Below, piece after piece: positions 24,575 to 34,352 of a DNA stretch of 64,000 bases. The stretch spans positions 1,798,001 through 1,862,000 of the forward strand of contig CP107851.1 of NCBI GenBank assembly GCA_036013505.1. Reading direction: 5' to 3'. The translations under genes were made by a program, and so were the position numbers. Source of the stretch: Streptomyces sp. NBC_00510 (GTDB taxonomy: Bacteria; Actinomycetota; Actinomycetes; Streptomycetales; Streptomycetaceae). Within the stretch, counting starts at the first letter, position 1; every line of letters begins with the position of its first letter. The notes under the pieces were generated by a model, which was not told where the DNA came from, did not search any database, and saw only the letters and a program-made list of their open reading frames with translations.

Positions 24575-24870
24575 GCGCGGACGCTAGCCGCGGCCCGGCC
24601 CGGGGGGCCAGAGCGATACCGGTCAACTTGTGGGGGCGTACGGGTACTTGTGGCGCGCGCCGGCACAGGGGTGGCACGGCGGGTTCACGCGTTCGGCCCA
24701 GCTCGGCGATCCCCTGTGCACGATCTGTGATGACCTGGTTACGCAGCGAAGGGTGGGGGGACGGCGTGGCCGCTCCCTGCCGGGACGCGGCGCCCGGGCC
24801 CGCCCCCGCGGCCGCTCACCGATGCCGACCAGCCCCGCGCCTCGCAACGGGCGGAAACGAAGGCGTGGCG
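24575..24870. promoter_or_regulatory. divergent promoter region of CocE hydrolase and peptidase array
   Basis: This 296-bp gap holds the TAGCGT hexamer of the CocE gene at 24581-24586 and a direct repeat ACTTGTGG (24626-24633 and 24646-24653, two helical turns apart) that could be an activator or repressor site. No gene is apparent. The position of the rightward promoter is not obvious. Confidence 0.35.
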
Positions 24871-26436
24871 ATGAAAGCTGTCCCGGCCACCGGCCGAATA
24901 CCCGGGCGCGGACTGCTCTGCGCACTCGCCGTACTGGTCGCCTTCGGGCTGCTGCTCGCCACCTGCACCGCCGCGACGCACACGCGCAGGACCGCCGCGC
25001 CCACTCCCGCCGGGGCGGCCTCCCCGAGCGCGGCGGACGACACGATCCGCGTGGACCTGCGGCGTTACTACACGCAGGAGTTGCGCTGGCTGCCCTGCCG
25101 GGACCGGTCGTTCCAGTGCACGAGGCTCAAGGTGCCGCGGGACTACGCGCACCCGGGGGCGGGTGACCTCTCCCTGGCCGCGATCCGCAGGCAGGCCCGC
25201 GGTCACGGCGCCGCCCGCATCGGCGCGCTCCAGATCAACCCCGGCGGCCCCGGTCTTTCCGCCGTCGACGATCTGCGGGCCTACGCCGACAGGTACTCCC
25301 CCGCCCTGCGCGCCGCGTACGACCTGGTCGCGGTCGACCCGCGCGGCGTCGGCCACAGCTCGCCGGTGGACTGCGGCTCCGCCACGCCCCCGGGCGCCGG
25401 GACACGGGGGGCGCTCCCTTCGGACGAGGCCACGGTCATCAACACGTGGGCCGCCTACCACGCGGAGGTCGCCGCGGACTGCGCGCGGCACGCCGGGCGG
25501 CTGCTGCCGCACGTGGGCACCCTCGACGCGGCCCGGGACATGGACGTCGTACGCGCCGTGCTGGGCGAGGACCGCATGCACTTCCTCGGCTTCTCGTACG
25601 GCACCTACCTGGGCGCCACGTACGCCGAGCTCTTCCCCTCCCGCGTCGGCCGGGTCGTCCTGGACGGCGCGGTCGACCCGGCCATGGACGGCTACCACGC
25701 CTACCTCAACCAGGCCCGCGGGTACCAGATCGCCTGGGAGTCCTTCGCCGCCGACTGCGCCCGCCGCAGGCACTGCCCGGTCGGCCACTCCGTCAAGGAG
25801 GCGGGCCGCACGCTGGACTCCCTCGTGGCCGCCCTCGACCGCGCCCCGGTGCGGCAGGGCAAGGAGGGCCGCCTCGACGGCGAGACCCTGCTCGGCACGG
25901 TCGTCACCGCATTGCGCGCGCCCGACTGGGAGACGCTGCGCGCGGTGCTGGACGGGGTGACCTCGGGTGACACCACCGTGCTGCGGGAGCTCGTGGGCTC
26001 CGAGGACGACACCGCGCCCGGTGACGAGTCCATGACGGCGGTCAACTGCCTGAGCTCCGCGCTCGAATCGCGGTCGACCCCCGCCCAGACGCTCGCGGCG
26101 CTGCCCGAATTCCTGCGGGCCTCGCCCCAGTTCGGGGCGTTCTACAACGAGGACCTGTCGACGTGCGCCCACTGGCCGACGCGGCCCACGCAGACCCCGC
26201 GGCGCGTCAGCGCCCGGGGCGCCGGGCCGATCCTCGTGATCGGCACCACCCGCGACCCCGCCACCCCCTACGACCAGGCCCGGGCACTGGCCTCCCAGCT
26301 CTCCTCCGGGCGGCTCCTGACCTGGGACGGCGACGGACACACCGCCTACCAGCGCGGCAGCCGCTGCGTCGACACGGCCGTCGACGACTACCTGTTGCGC
26401 GGTCTGCTCCCGCCCACCGGCGCGATCTGCCGCTGA
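24871..26436 (+). CDS. tripeptidyl aminopeptidase-like hydrolase, paralog 1
   Basis: The 521-residue protein starts with an export signal (LLCALAVLVAFGLLLATCTA); the cysteine follows L-A-T, a weaker lipobox than in its paralogs. An Ala/Pro/Ser linker leads to an alpha/beta hydrolase: INPGGPGLSAVDD (oxyanion region), FLGFSYGTYLGATYAELFP (nucleophile Ser), TTRDPATPYDQA (Asp) and WDGDGHTAYQRGS (His), followed by the C-terminal TAP-like domain. The family is the Streptomyces Tap/SlpD/SlpE mycelium-associated tripeptidyl aminopeptidases. AAGG lies 7 bases before ATG 24871. First of four adjacent paralogs in one orientation. Confidence 0.88.
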   Translation: MKAVPATGRIPGRGLLCALAVLVAFGLLLATCTAATHTRRTAAPTPAGAASPSAADDTIRVDLRRYYTQELRWLPCRDRSFQCTRLKVPRDYAHPGAGDLSLAAIRRQARGHGAARIGALQINPGGPGLSAVDDLRAYADRYSPALRAAYDLVAVDPRGVGHSSPVDCGSATPPGAGTRGALPSDEATVINTWAAYHAEVAADCARHAGRLLPHVGTLDAARDMDVVRAVLGEDRMHFLGFSYGTYLGATYAELFPSRVGRVVLDGAVDPAMDGYHAYLNQARGYQIAWESFAADCARRRHCPVGHSVKEAGRTLDSLVAALDRAPVRQGKEGRLDGETLLGTVVTALRAPDWETLRAVLDGVTSGDTTVLRELVGSEDDTAPGDESMTAVNCLSSALESRSTPAQTLAALPEFLRASPQFGAFYNEDLSTCAHWPTRPTQTPRRVSARGAGPILVIGTTRDPATPYDQARALASQLSSGRLLTWDGDGHTAYQRGSRCVDTAVDDYLLRGLLPPTGAICR

Positions 26437-26484
26437 CGCGACCACCCGCCCCGCGCTCCGCGCGGCGCACAGAAAGGCGTGGCC

Positions 26485-28002
26485 ATGAACGCACCCCGAC
26501 GCAGGCTCCACGGCTTCATCGCCGTGCTCGGCAGCTGCGGGCTGCTGCTCACCGCGTGCGCGGCGGGCGACGTCCGGCAGACGCCCGCCTGGGCACCCGC
26601 CGGGGGCGCCGCCACCGCCGCACCGGCGGACCTGGCCCGCTACTACGGGCAGGAACCGGGCTGGAAGGCCTGCGCCGCGGTGCCGTCGTTCCAGTGCGCC
26701 ACCATCACGGTGCCACTGGACTACGACCACCCCGAGGGAGGCGACATCACCCTGGCCGCGATACGCCAGAGGGCCACCGGGAACGGCGCCGCACGCGTCG
26801 GCTCGCTGCAGATGAACCCCGGCGGACCGGGCTCGTCCGCGATCGCCTACCTGCTCGGCAACGTGGACTCCTTCTCCCCCGCGGTGCGCGCCGCGTACGA
26901 CCTGGTGGCGGTCGACCCGCGAGGTGTCGGGGCCAGCACCCTGGTGGACTGCGCCACGGACACCCCCGTGGCCGCCCCGGACCCCGGCGCGCGCAGGGCG
27001 GACATCGACGCCTCGGCCGCGGGCTACGCGGAGGTCGCGGCCGAATGCGGCCGGCACGCGGGGCGGTTGCTGCCGCACGTGGGCACCGTGGACGCCGCCC
27101 GCGACATGGACGTCGTACGCGCCGTGCTGGGCGACCAGCGGCTCCACTACCTGGGCTTCTCGTACGGCTCCTACCTGGGCGCCACCTACGCCGAGCTCTT
27201 CCCCTCCCACGTGGGCCGCATGGTCCTCGACGGCGCCGTCGACCCCGCCCTGGACGGCTACGACTTCACCATCGGCCAGGCCCGGGGGTACGAGGTCGCC
27301 TGGAAGTCCTTCGCCGCGGAGTGCGCCACCCGGCCCGACTGTCCCGTGGGCCGCTCGGTCCAGGAGGCCGGCCGCATCCTCGACACCCTGGTGGCCACGC
27401 TGGACCGCACCCCCCTCCGGCAGGGCAAGGACATCACCGTCACGGGGGACTCCCTCCTCGGCGCGGTCGTCCTCGGGCTGCGGGCCCCGGCCTGGGAGGC
27501 GCTGCGCGCAGCGCTGGAGGGAGTGCGGGCCGGCGACACCACGGCCATACAGGCGCTCCTCGGCGTGGACGAGGAAACCGATCCGGGCGACCAGTCGTAC
27601 TACGCGGTGTCGTGCCTGAGCTCCACGCTGGGCACGTGGTCGACCGTCGCGCAGGCGCAGGCGGCGCTGCCCGAATTCCGCCGCGACGCACCGCAGTTCG
27701 GCGAGTACTACGCCGGGACCCTGCCGATGTGCACCCAGTGGCCCGTCCGCCCGAACCAGCCGGCGCACCGGATCACCGCGGCCGGCGCCGCACCGATCCT
27801 GGTCGTGGGTACCCTCCGCGACCCGGCCACCCCGTACCCGTGGGCACAGGCGCTCGCCCGGCAGCTCTCCTCCGGACGGCTCCTCACCTGGGACGGCGAC
27901 GGGCACACCGCCTACCACCAGGGCAGCACCTGCGTCGAGGGCGCCGTCGACAGCTATCTGACGCAGGGTCAGCTTCCGCCCGCCGGCACCGTCTGCGTCT
28001 GA
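26485..28002 (+). CDS. tripeptidyl aminopeptidase-like lipoprotein, paralog 2
   Basis: The 505-residue protein has a good lipoprotein signal (GFIAVLGSCGLLLTACAAGD; lipobox L-T-A-C). The catalytic set is complete: MNPGGPGSSAIAY, YLGFSYGSYLGATYAELFP, TLRDPATPYPWA and WDGDGHTAYHQGS. The start at ATG 26485 follows AAAGG by 7 bases and shares the AAAGGCGTGGC-ATG context with paralog 1, showing that the leader was duplicated with the gene. The mature enzyme is expected on the outer membrane face, releasing tri- or dipeptides. It lies 48 bp after paralog 1 and 6 bp before paralog 3. Confidence 0.9.
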   Translation: MNAPRRRLHGFIAVLGSCGLLLTACAAGDVRQTPAWAPAGGAATAAPADLARYYGQEPGWKACAAVPSFQCATITVPLDYDHPEGGDITLAAIRQRATGNGAARVGSLQMNPGGPGSSAIAYLLGNVDSFSPAVRAAYDLVAVDPRGVGASTLVDCATDTPVAAPDPGARRADIDASAAGYAEVAAECGRHAGRLLPHVGTVDAARDMDVVRAVLGDQRLHYLGFSYGSYLGATYAELFPSHVGRMVLDGAVDPALDGYDFTIGQARGYEVAWKSFAAECATRPDCPVGRSVQEAGRILDTLVATLDRTPLRQGKDITVTGDSLLGAVVLGLRAPAWEALRAALEGVRAGDTTAIQALLGVDEETDPGDQSYYAVSCLSSTLGTWSTVAQAQAALPEFRRDAPQFGEYYAGTLPMCTQWPVRPNQPAHRITAAGAAPILVVGTLRDPATPYPWAQALARQLSSGRLLTWDGDGHTAYHQGSTCVEGAVDSYLTQGQLPPAGTVCV

Positions 28003-28008
28003 CGGGCG

Positions 28009-29598
28009 GTGGCCGCCGTGCAGGCCACGCGTCCCCTGTCCGGCCGGGGCAGGCGCATCGCGGGCGGGCTGCTGAGCGCCTGCCTGGTGCTGACCGCCTG
28101 TTCGCCCCAGCGCCCGCACCGGACGGCGGGCGCGAAGCGGTCCGCGTCCGCGGCCGCCCCGGCCACTCCGGCCGCCTCGGCCGCCTCGGCCGCATCGGCG
28201 GCGGCGTCGGCGGCCTCGGCAGCGACCTCGGCCGCACCGCCGGACGTGTCCCGCTACTACCGGCAGAGGCTCGACTGGCGGCCCTGCCGGGAAGGGGCGT
28301 CGTTCCAGTGCACCACGGTGACGGTGCCCCTGGACTACGCCCACCCGCAGGCGGGCGACATCCGGCTGGCGGTCGTCCGCCACAGGGCCACCGGTCCGCG
28401 CGCGGCCCGCATCGGCTCGCTGCTGCTCAACCCCGGCGGGCCCGGCGTGTCGGCGGTCGACGATGTGCTGTCCTTCGCCGACGGCTTCTCCCCCGCGATG
28501 CGCGCCGCGTACGACCTGGTCGGCGTCGACCCCCGGGGCGTGGGCCGCAGCGCTCCGGTCGACTGCGGGACGGGCGCGCCGGTCCCCGGGGCCGCGGCCG
28601 GGGACCCCGAGCCGGGCCTCGCTCTGGTCGCCGACGCGTGCGCACGTCGCGCGGGCCGGCTCCTGCCCCATGTCGGCACCCCCGACGCCGCACGGGACAT
28701 GGACGTCGTACGGGCCCTGCTCGGCGACGACCGGCTGGGCTTCCTCGGCTACTCCTACGGCAGTTACCTGGGGGCCACCTATGCGGAGCTCTTCCCCTCC
28801 CGCGTCGGCCGCATGGTCCTCGACGGCGCCATCGACCCGGACATGGGCGCCTACCGCGCCACCCTCGGCATGGCACGCGGCTACCAGGTGGCCTGGGAGG
28901 CCTTCGCCGCCGACTGCGTCACCCGCCCCGGTTGCCCGGTCGGCCACTCGGTCCAGGAGGCGGGCCGCATCCTGGACGACCTGGTGACGGAACTCGACGA
29001 GGCCTCCGGAAGTGGGGACGGCCACGGCGTCTCCCCCACCGGCGACGATCTGCTCACCGCGGTCACCTCGGCCCTCGCGGCTCCGGCCTGGGGCGCACTG
29101 CGCAACCTGCTGCGCGAGGTGGCGGCGGGCGACCCCGCCACCTGGCGACCGCTGCCCGGCACGGAGGACGACGGAGGGCCGGATGAGCAGTCCCTCGCCG
29201 CGATCAACTGCCTGAGCTCCGCGCTGGGACCGCGGTCGACCGCCGCGCAGACGCTCGCGGCCGTGCCCGAGTTCCGCCGCGCGGCCCCCCAGTTCGGCGC
29301 CTACTACGCCGGGTTCCTCCCCATGTGCGCCCACTGGCCGACGCGGCCCACGCAGGTCCCGCACCGGATCAGCGCCCGCGGCGCCCCGCCGATCCTCGTC
29401 GTCGGCACCACCCGCGACCCCGCCACCCCCTACGACCAGGCCCGGGCACTGGCCGCCCAGCTCTCCTCCGGGCGGCTCCTGACCTGGGACGGCGACGGAC
29501 ACACCGCCTACCAGCGCGGCAGCGCCTGCGTCGACGCGGCCGTCGACGACTACTTCCTGCACGGCCGGCTCCCACCCGACGGCACCGTCTGCGGCTGA
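28009..29598 (+). CDS. tripeptidyl aminopeptidase-like lipoprotein, paralog 3
   Basis: The 529-residue protein has a lipoprotein signal ending LSACLVLTACSPQ (lipobox L-T-A-C) and an unusually long Ala/Ser linker after it (ASAASAASAAASAASAATSA), encoded by GCC-TCG-GCC type repeats near 28170-28235. Catalytic segments are LNPGGPGVSAVDD, FLGYSYGSYLGATYAELFP, TTRDPATPYDQA and WDGDGHTAYQRGS. The GTG at 28009 lies 6 bases after the stop of paralog 2 with no good ribosome site, so it is probably translated by coupling; GTG 28018 is an alternative. The C-terminal half is nearly identical in sequence to paralog 1. Confidence 0.9.
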   Translation: MAAVQATRPLSGRGRRIAGGLLSACLVLTACSPQRPHRTAGAKRSASAAAPATPAASAASAASAAASAASAATSAAPPDVSRYYRQRLDWRPCREGASFQCTTVTVPLDYAHPQAGDIRLAVVRHRATGPRAARIGSLLLNPGGPGVSAVDDVLSFADGFSPAMRAAYDLVGVDPRGVGRSAPVDCGTGAPVPGAAAGDPEPGLALVADACARRAGRLLPHVGTPDAARDMDVVRALLGDDRLGFLGYSYGSYLGATYAELFPSRVGRMVLDGAIDPDMGAYRATLGMARGYQVAWEAFAADCVTRPGCPVGHSVQEAGRILDDLVTELDEASGSGDGHGVSPTGDDLLTAVTSALAAPAWGALRNLLREVAAGDPATWRPLPGTEDDGGPDEQSLAAINCLSSALGPRSTAAQTLAAVPEFRRAAPQFGAYYAGFLPMCAHWPTRPTQVPHRISARGAPPILVVGTTRDPATPYDQARALAAQLSSGRLLTWDGDGHTAYQRGSACVDAAVDDYFLHGRLPPDGTVCG

Positions 29599-29609
29599 CG
29601 CGCGCCAAC

Positions 29610-29638
29610 ACCAGGGCACCAGGGCACCAGGGCACCAG
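29610..29638. repeat. tandem octamer repeat
   Basis: ACCAGGGC occurs three times in direct tandem followed by a partial ACCAG, filling the short gap between paralogs 3 and 4 just ahead of the AAAGG ribosome site. It may be a replication-slippage product; copy-number change would alter only leader spacing. Confidence 0.85.
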
Positions 29639-29650
29639 AAAGGCTGAGCG

Positions 29651-31213
29651 ATGGACGCTGTCCGGCACACGGGCCACGTACGCGGGAAGGGACGACGCCG
29701 CGCCGTCGCGGTGCTGGGCGCGTGCGCCCTCCTGGCGACCGCGTGCTCCTCCCTCCGCGGCGGGGCGTCACCCGCGACCCGCCTGGCGCCGGCCGGCTCC
29801 GTGCACACCGAGGCCGTGCCGCCGCGACTGGCCCGCTACTACGCGCAGCGGCTCGCCTGGAGACCGTGCGAGGACGAGCCGTCCTTCCAGTGCACGACGT
29901 TCAAGGCGCCGCTGGACTACGAACACCCCGAAGCGGGCGACATCACCCTGGCCGCCACCCGCCTGACGTCCACGGGGAGCGGGGCGCACCTCATCGGCTC
30001 GCTGCTGTACAACCCCGGCGGGCCCGGTGACTCCGCCATCGGCGGCTTGCAGGCCTTCGCCGAAGAGTTCCCGCCCTCGGTACGCGCCGCCTACGACCTG
30101 GTCGCCGTCGACCCGCGTGGCGTCGGCGCCAGCACCCCGTTGGACTGCGGCACCGAGGCTCGGGCGACCCTCACCGGGGCCCATCCGCTCACCGACGGGA
30201 AGCCGGACTTCGAAGCCCTGGACGAGGCCCGCGAGGAGACCGCCGACGCGTGCCGGCGGCACGCCGGGTGGCTGCTGCCGCACATCGGCACTCCGGACGT
30301 GGCCCGCGACATGGACCTGATGCGGGCCCTCGTCGGGGACGAGCGCCTGCACTACTTCGGCTTCTCCTACGGCACCTACCTGGGCACCCTCTACGCCGGT
30401 CTCTTCCCCTCCCGGGTCGGCCGCATGGTCCTCGACGGCGCCGTGGACCCCACGATCGACGGCTACCACCGCTTCCTGGACCCCGCACACGGCTACCAGG
30501 TGGCCTGGGAGGCCTTCGCCGCCGACTGCGCGCGCCGCCCCGACTGCCCGGTCGGCCACTCCGTCGAGGAGGCGGGCCGCATCCTGGACGCCCTGGTCGC
30601 CCGCCTCGACCGGAGCCCGCGGCAGGAGGGCAAGGACGTCACCGTCACGGGGGACGACCTGCTCGTCACCGTCGTGTCGGGGCTCAAGCAGCCCGCGTGG
30701 GAGGAACTGCGCCTGGCCCTGGGCGAGGTGGTGTCCGCCGCCGGCGGCACCGCCGCGCTCCAAAGGCTCTCCGCCCCGGAGGAGGAGGCCGTCGCCGATG
30801 TGGGGTTCACGGCCGTCAGCTGTCTGAGTGCGGCGCTCGGGCCCGTGTTCACCCCCGCGCAGGCCGAGGCGCTGCTCCCCGCCTTCCTCCGTGCCTCGCC
30901 GCAGTTCGGGGCGTACTACACCGGGCTGCTCAGCACCTGCGCCCACTGGCCCGTCGGCCCGTCCCGGCCCGCGCGCGCCGTCACGGTCCCTGCCACGGCG
31001 CCGATCCTGGTCGTCGGCACCCTGCGCGACCCGGCCACTCCGTACGCCTGGGCGCGGGCACTCACCCGGCAGCTCCCTTCGGCCCGGCTGCTGACCTGGG
31101 ACGGCGACGGGCACACCGCCTACCTGCAGCCCGGAAGCGCGTGCGTCGACGCCGCGGTCGACCGCTACCTGCTGAGCGGCGTGCTCCCGCCCGAGGGAAC
31201 GGTCTGCCGCTGA
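29651..31213 (+). CDS. tripeptidyl aminopeptidase-like lipoprotein, paralog 4
   Basis: The 520-residue protein has a basic N-terminus and lipoprotein signal (AVAVLGACALLATACSSL; lipobox A-T-A-C). Catalytic segments are YNPGGPGDSAIGG, YFGFSYGTYLGTLYAGLFP, TLRDPATPYAWA and WDGDGHTAYLQPG. It is the most divergent of the four paralogs in the region around the lid (GTEARATLTGAHPLTDGKPD). AAAGG lies 8 bases before ATG 29651. The array ends at a strong hairpin terminator shared with the convergent tex gene. Confidence 0.9.
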   Translation: MDAVRHTGHVRGKGRRRAVAVLGACALLATACSSLRGGASPATRLAPAGSVHTEAVPPRLARYYAQRLAWRPCEDEPSFQCTTFKAPLDYEHPEAGDITLAATRLTSTGSGAHLIGSLLYNPGGPGDSAIGGLQAFAEEFPPSVRAAYDLVAVDPRGVGASTPLDCGTEARATLTGAHPLTDGKPDFEALDEAREETADACRRHAGWLLPHIGTPDVARDMDLMRALVGDERLHYFGFSYGTYLGTLYAGLFPSRVGRMVLDGAVDPTIDGYHRFLDPAHGYQVAWEAFAADCARRPDCPVGHSVEEAGRILDALVARLDRSPRQEGKDVTVTGDDLLVTVVSGLKQPAWEELRLALGEVVSAAGGTAALQRLSAPEEEAVADVGFTAVSCLSAALGPVFTPAQAEALLPAFLRASPQFGAYYTGLLSTCAHWPVGPSRPARAVTVPATAPILVVGTLRDPATPYAWARALTRQLPSARLLTWDGDGHTAYLQPGSACVDAAVDRYLLSGVLPPEGTVCR

Positions 31214-31218
31214 GAACA

Positions 31219-31265
31219 CCCCGAGGCGCGCTCCCCCGGTCCGCCGGGGAGAGCGCGCCTCGGGG
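31219..31265. terminator. bidirectional terminator hairpin
   Basis: CCCCGAGGCGCGCTC at 31219-31233 pairs with its complement ending at 31265, with an inner CCCCGG...CCGGGG stem. It lies between the convergent peptidase array and tex, so it probably ends both transcripts. No U-tract is present. Confidence 0.85.
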
Positions 31266-31280
31266 CCTCAGGCGGTGGGA

Positions 31281-33665
31281 TCAGCCGCGGCGGCCGTTGT
31301 TGCCTCCGCCGAGGCCCTTGTCGAGCCCGGCGCGGCGCAGGGCGTCGGCCATGGCGCCGCCGGGGGCCGGAGGGTCGCGGTCGCCGCCGCGGGACTGGCG
31401 GGGCGGGTTGCCGCCGCGGCGGTCGGGCCGGTCGGGGCGGGCGCCGCGCTCGGGACGTCCACCGGCGGCGTTGCCCTTGGGCGCGCTCGCCTCGTCCTCC
31501 AGACGGAGGGTGAGGGAGATGCGCTTGCGCGGGATGTCGACGTCGAGCACCTTGACGCGGACGATGTCGCCGGGCTTGGCCACCTCGCGCGGGTCGCTCA
31601 CGAAGTTCCTGGACATCGCCGAGACGTGCACGAGCCCGTCCTGGTGGACGCCGATGTCCACGAAGGCGCCGAAGGCCGCGACATTGGTGACGACACCCTC
31701 CAGGACCATGCCGGGCCTGAGGTCCTTGAGTTCCTCGACACCCTCCTTGAAGGCGGCGGTCTTGAAGGCGGGCCGCGGGTCGCGTCCGGGCTTCTCCAGT
31801 TCGGAGAGGATGTCGGTGACCGTCGGCAGACCGAAGGTGTCGTCGACGAACTCCCGCGGCGTCAGCCCGCGCAGCACCGTGGTGTTGCCGATGAGCGCCC
31901 TGATGTCGGTGCCCGCCGCCGTGCTCATGCGCCGTACGACGGGGTAGGACTCGGGGTGCACGCTGGAGGCGTCCAGCGGGTCGTCGCCGTCGGGGATCCG
32001 CAGGAATCCGGCGCACTGCTCGTACGCCTTGGGGCCGAGCCGGGCCACGTCCTTCAGGGCGGTGCGCCGGCGGAACGGGCCGTTGGCGTCGCGGTGGGCG
32101 ACGATGTTGGCGGCCAGGCCCTCGGTGATGCCGGAGACGCGGCGCAACAGCGGCACGGAGGCGGTGTTGACGTCGACGCCGACGCCGTTCACGCAGTCCT
32201 CGACGACCGCGTCGAGGGAGCGCGAGAGTTTCACCTCGGACAGGTCGTGCTGGTACTGGCCGACGCCGATCGACTTGGGGTCGATCTTGACGAGTTCGGC
32301 GAGCGGGTCCTGGAGACGGCGGGCGATGGAGACGGCGCCGCGCAGCGACACGTCGAGCTCGGGGAGCTCGGCGGAGGCGTAGGCGGAGGCGGAGTAGACC
32401 GAGGCGCCCGCCTCGGACACCACGGCCTTGGTCAGCTTCAGTTCCGGGTGCCGCTTGATGAGGTCCGCGGCGAGCTTGTCGGTCTCGCGGGAGGCGGTTC
32501 CGTTGCCGATGGCGACCAGGTCGACCTTGTGGGCGGCGGCGAGCCGGGCGAGCGACGCGATGGAGGCGTCCCACTGGTTGCGCGGCACGTGCGGGTAGAT
32601 CGTGTCGGTGGCGACGACCTTGCCCGTGGCGTCGACCACGGCCACCTTGACGCCGGTGCGGAAGCCCGGGTCCAGGCCCATGGTGGCGCGCGTGCCGGCG
32701 GGGGCGGCGAGCAGCAGGTCGCGCAGGTTGGCGGCGAAGACCCGGACCGCCTCGTCCTCGGCGTCCTGGCGCAGCTGGACGCGCAGGTCGAGGCCGAGCC
32801 GGACGAGGAAGCGGGTGCGCCAGGCCCAGCGGACGCTGTCGGCGAGCCACTTGTCGGCGGGGCGGCCGCGGTCGGCGACGCCGAAGTGGTGGGCGATCGT
32901 GCGCTCGAAGCTGGAGGGGCCCTCCGCGACCGGCTCCTCGGGCTCCATGGTGAGGTCGAGGACCTCCTCCTTCTCACCGCGCAGCATGGCGAGCACACGG
33001 TGCGAGGGGAGCTTGGTGTACGGCTCGGCGAAGTCGAAGTAGTCCGCGAACTTCGCGCCCGCCTCCTCCTTGCCCTCGCGCACCTTGGCGACCAGCCGGC
33101 CCCGCTCCCACATCCGGGTGCGCAGTCCCCCGACGAGGTCGGCGTCCTCGGACCACCGCTCGGTGAGGATCGCGCGGGCGCCCTCCAGCGCCGCCGCGGC
33201 GTCGGCGACGCCCTTGTCGGCGTCGACGAACCCGGCGGCCTCGGCCTGCGGTTCCAGGGACGGGTCGCCGAGGAGGCGGTCGGCGAGCGGCTCCAGGCCG
33301 GCCTCGCGGGCGATCTGCGCCTTGGTGCGCCGCTTGGGCTTGTAGGGCAGGTAGATGTCCTCGAGGCGGGCCTTGGAGTCCGCGGCGAGGATCTGCGCCT
33401 TCAGGGCGTCGTCGAGCTTGCCCTGGGAGTCGATGGACTCCAGGATGGCGGCCCGCCGCTCGTCCAGTTCGCGCAGGTAGCGCAGGCGCTCCTCCAGCGT
33501 CCGCAGCTGGGCGTCGTCGAGGCCGTCCGTCGCCTCCTTGCGGTACCGGGCCACGAACGGCACAGTCGCGCCGCCGTCGAGCAGCTCGACCGCCGATGTG
33601 ACCTGACCTTCCCGTACGCCGAGTTCCTCGGCGATCCTGCGCTCGACCGAGACCGTTGTCGTCAC
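31281..33665 (-). CDS. tex: Tex family RNA-binding transcription accessory protein
   Basis: The 794-residue protein shows the full Tex layout: an N-terminal helical domain ([40 protein letters not shown]), a YqgF/RuvC-like domain ([20 protein letters not shown]), helix-hairpin-helix motifs ([38 protein letters not shown]), and an S1 RNA-binding domain near residue 650 ([20 protein letters not shown]). A Gly/Arg/Pro-rich tail follows. Tex binds nucleic acid and affects transcription and stress tolerance in other bacteria. The start is GTG 33665, with GCAGG about 11 bases upstream. Confidence 0.95.
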   Translation of the reverse strand: MTTTVSVERRIAEELGVREGQVTSAVELLDGGATVPFVARYRKEATDGLDDAQLRTLEERLRYLRELDERRAAILESIDSQGKLDDALKAQILAADSKARLEDIYLPYKPKRRTKAQIAREAGLEPLADRLLGDPSLEPQAEAAGFVDADKGVADAAAALEGARAILTERWSEDADLVGGLRTRMWERGRLVAKVREGKEEAGAKFADYFDFAEPYTKLPSHRVLAMLRGEKEEVLDLTMEPEEPVAEGPSSFERTIAHHFGVADRGRPADKWLADSVRWAWRTRFLVRLGLDLRVQLRQDAEDEAVRVFAANLRDLLLAAPAGTRATMGLDPGFRTGVKVAVVDATGKVVATDTIYPHVPRNQWDASIASLARLAAAHKVDLVAIGNGTASRETDKLAADLIKRHPELKLTKAVVSEAGASVYSASAYASAELPELDVSLRGAVSIARRLQDPLAELVKIDPKSIGVGQYQHDLSEVKLSRSLDAVVEDCVNGVGVDVNTASVPLLRRVSGITEGLAANIVAHRDANGPFRRRTALKDVARLGPKAYEQCAGFLRIPDGDDPLDASSVHPESYPVVRRMSTAAGTDIRALIGNTTVLRGLTPREFVDDTFGLPTVTDILSELEKPGRDPRPAFKTAAFKEGVEELKDLRPGMVLEGVVTNVAAFGAFVDIGVHQDGLVHVSAMSRNFVSDPREVAKPGDIVRVKVLDVDIPRKRISLTLRLEDEASAPKGNAAGGRPERGARPDRPDRRGGNPPRQSRGGDRDPPAPGGAMADALRRAGLDKGLGGGNNGRRG

Positions 33666-33740
33666 GATGTGCGACCTGCTTTCTGGCTGGACTACCGGTG
33701 CATTATTGCGGAGCCCGGCCGCCCGGCCGCGAGCCTGGGC

Positions 33741-34283
33741 CTATGCCGCGCCGGAGTCCCGGCCCAGACGCTTCTCGAACCAGTGGTCGGCGTAGCGTTC
33801 GCCGTTGTAGTCGGGGACCTCGTGGTAGCCCAGTTTCGCGTACAGGGCCCGTGCCTCGACCAGGTCGGCCCGGGTGTCGAGGCGGATCACGGCGGCGCCC
33901 AGTCGTTCGCGGGCCGCGCGTTCGGCGGCGGTGACCAGGAGTGCGGCGCCGCCGGTGCGGCGGGCACCGGGGACGACCCACACGCGGCGCAGCTCGGCGA
34001 CACCGGGGGCCAGGAGGCGGACGCCCGCACAGCCGGCCGGCTCGCCGTCGTGGCGGCCGACGAGGAAGTGCCCGTGGGGGCCGGCGAGGTCGTCACTGGT
34101 GTGCTCGGTGAGCAGGTCGTCGATCTCGCGCGGGGTCATCGGCCTGCCGTAGTAGCGGCTGACGATGTCGTCGTAGTACCGCCACAGCAGGTCCCTCGAC
34201 ACGGGGTCGTCAACGGCGAGCGGGGCGATCTCCCATACGGGCGAAGCGTGGACGTTCGGTCGCGGTACGGTCACGCGGCCCAT
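33741..34283 (-). CDS. GNAT family N-acetyltransferase
   Basis: The 180-residue protein has the GNAT core: ELRRVWVVPGARRTGGAALL is strand 4 and the acetyl-CoA pyrophosphate loop (R-R-T-G-G-A), followed by AAVIRLDTRADLVEARALYAK and a final LGYHEVPDYN strand. The N-terminal half (LWRYYDDIVSRYYGRPMTPR) resembles MarR-associated/YjdJ-like acetyltransferases. The acceptor substrate is unknown. Start is taken at ATG 34283. It is 70 bp from the divergent beta-propeller-like gene and follows tex on the same strand direction. Confidence 0.85.
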   Translation of the reverse strand: MGRVTVPRPNVHASPVWEIAPLAVDDPVSRDLLWRYYDDIVSRYYGRPMTPREIDDLLTEHTSDDLAGPHGHFLVGRHDGEPAGCAGVRLLAPGVAELRRVWVVPGARRTGGAALLVTAAERAARERLGAAVIRLDTRADLVEARALYAKLGYHEVPDYNGERYADHWFEKRLGRDSGAA

Positions 34284-34352
34284 CGTGGCAGCACCCGGCG
34301 TCGCTATCCTCCGAATATTCGTTGGCACGTCAACGACATACGGGGGCACGAC

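Noticed and set aside
29610..29638. CRISPR-like repeat
   Set aside because: The units are 8 bp, contiguous and without spacers. It is a simple tandem repeat.
24739..29808. A 1,689-codon open frame on the minus strand opposite the peptidase array
   Set aside because: It has no family motif, runs antisense through four genes with clear catalytic motifs, and reflects the absence of stop codons in very GC-rich antisense frames.
31275..34352. Long plus-strand frame joined in frame to the propeller-like gene
   Set aside because: The part before 34353 is the antisense of tex and the acetyltransferase. The true protein begins at about 34353.
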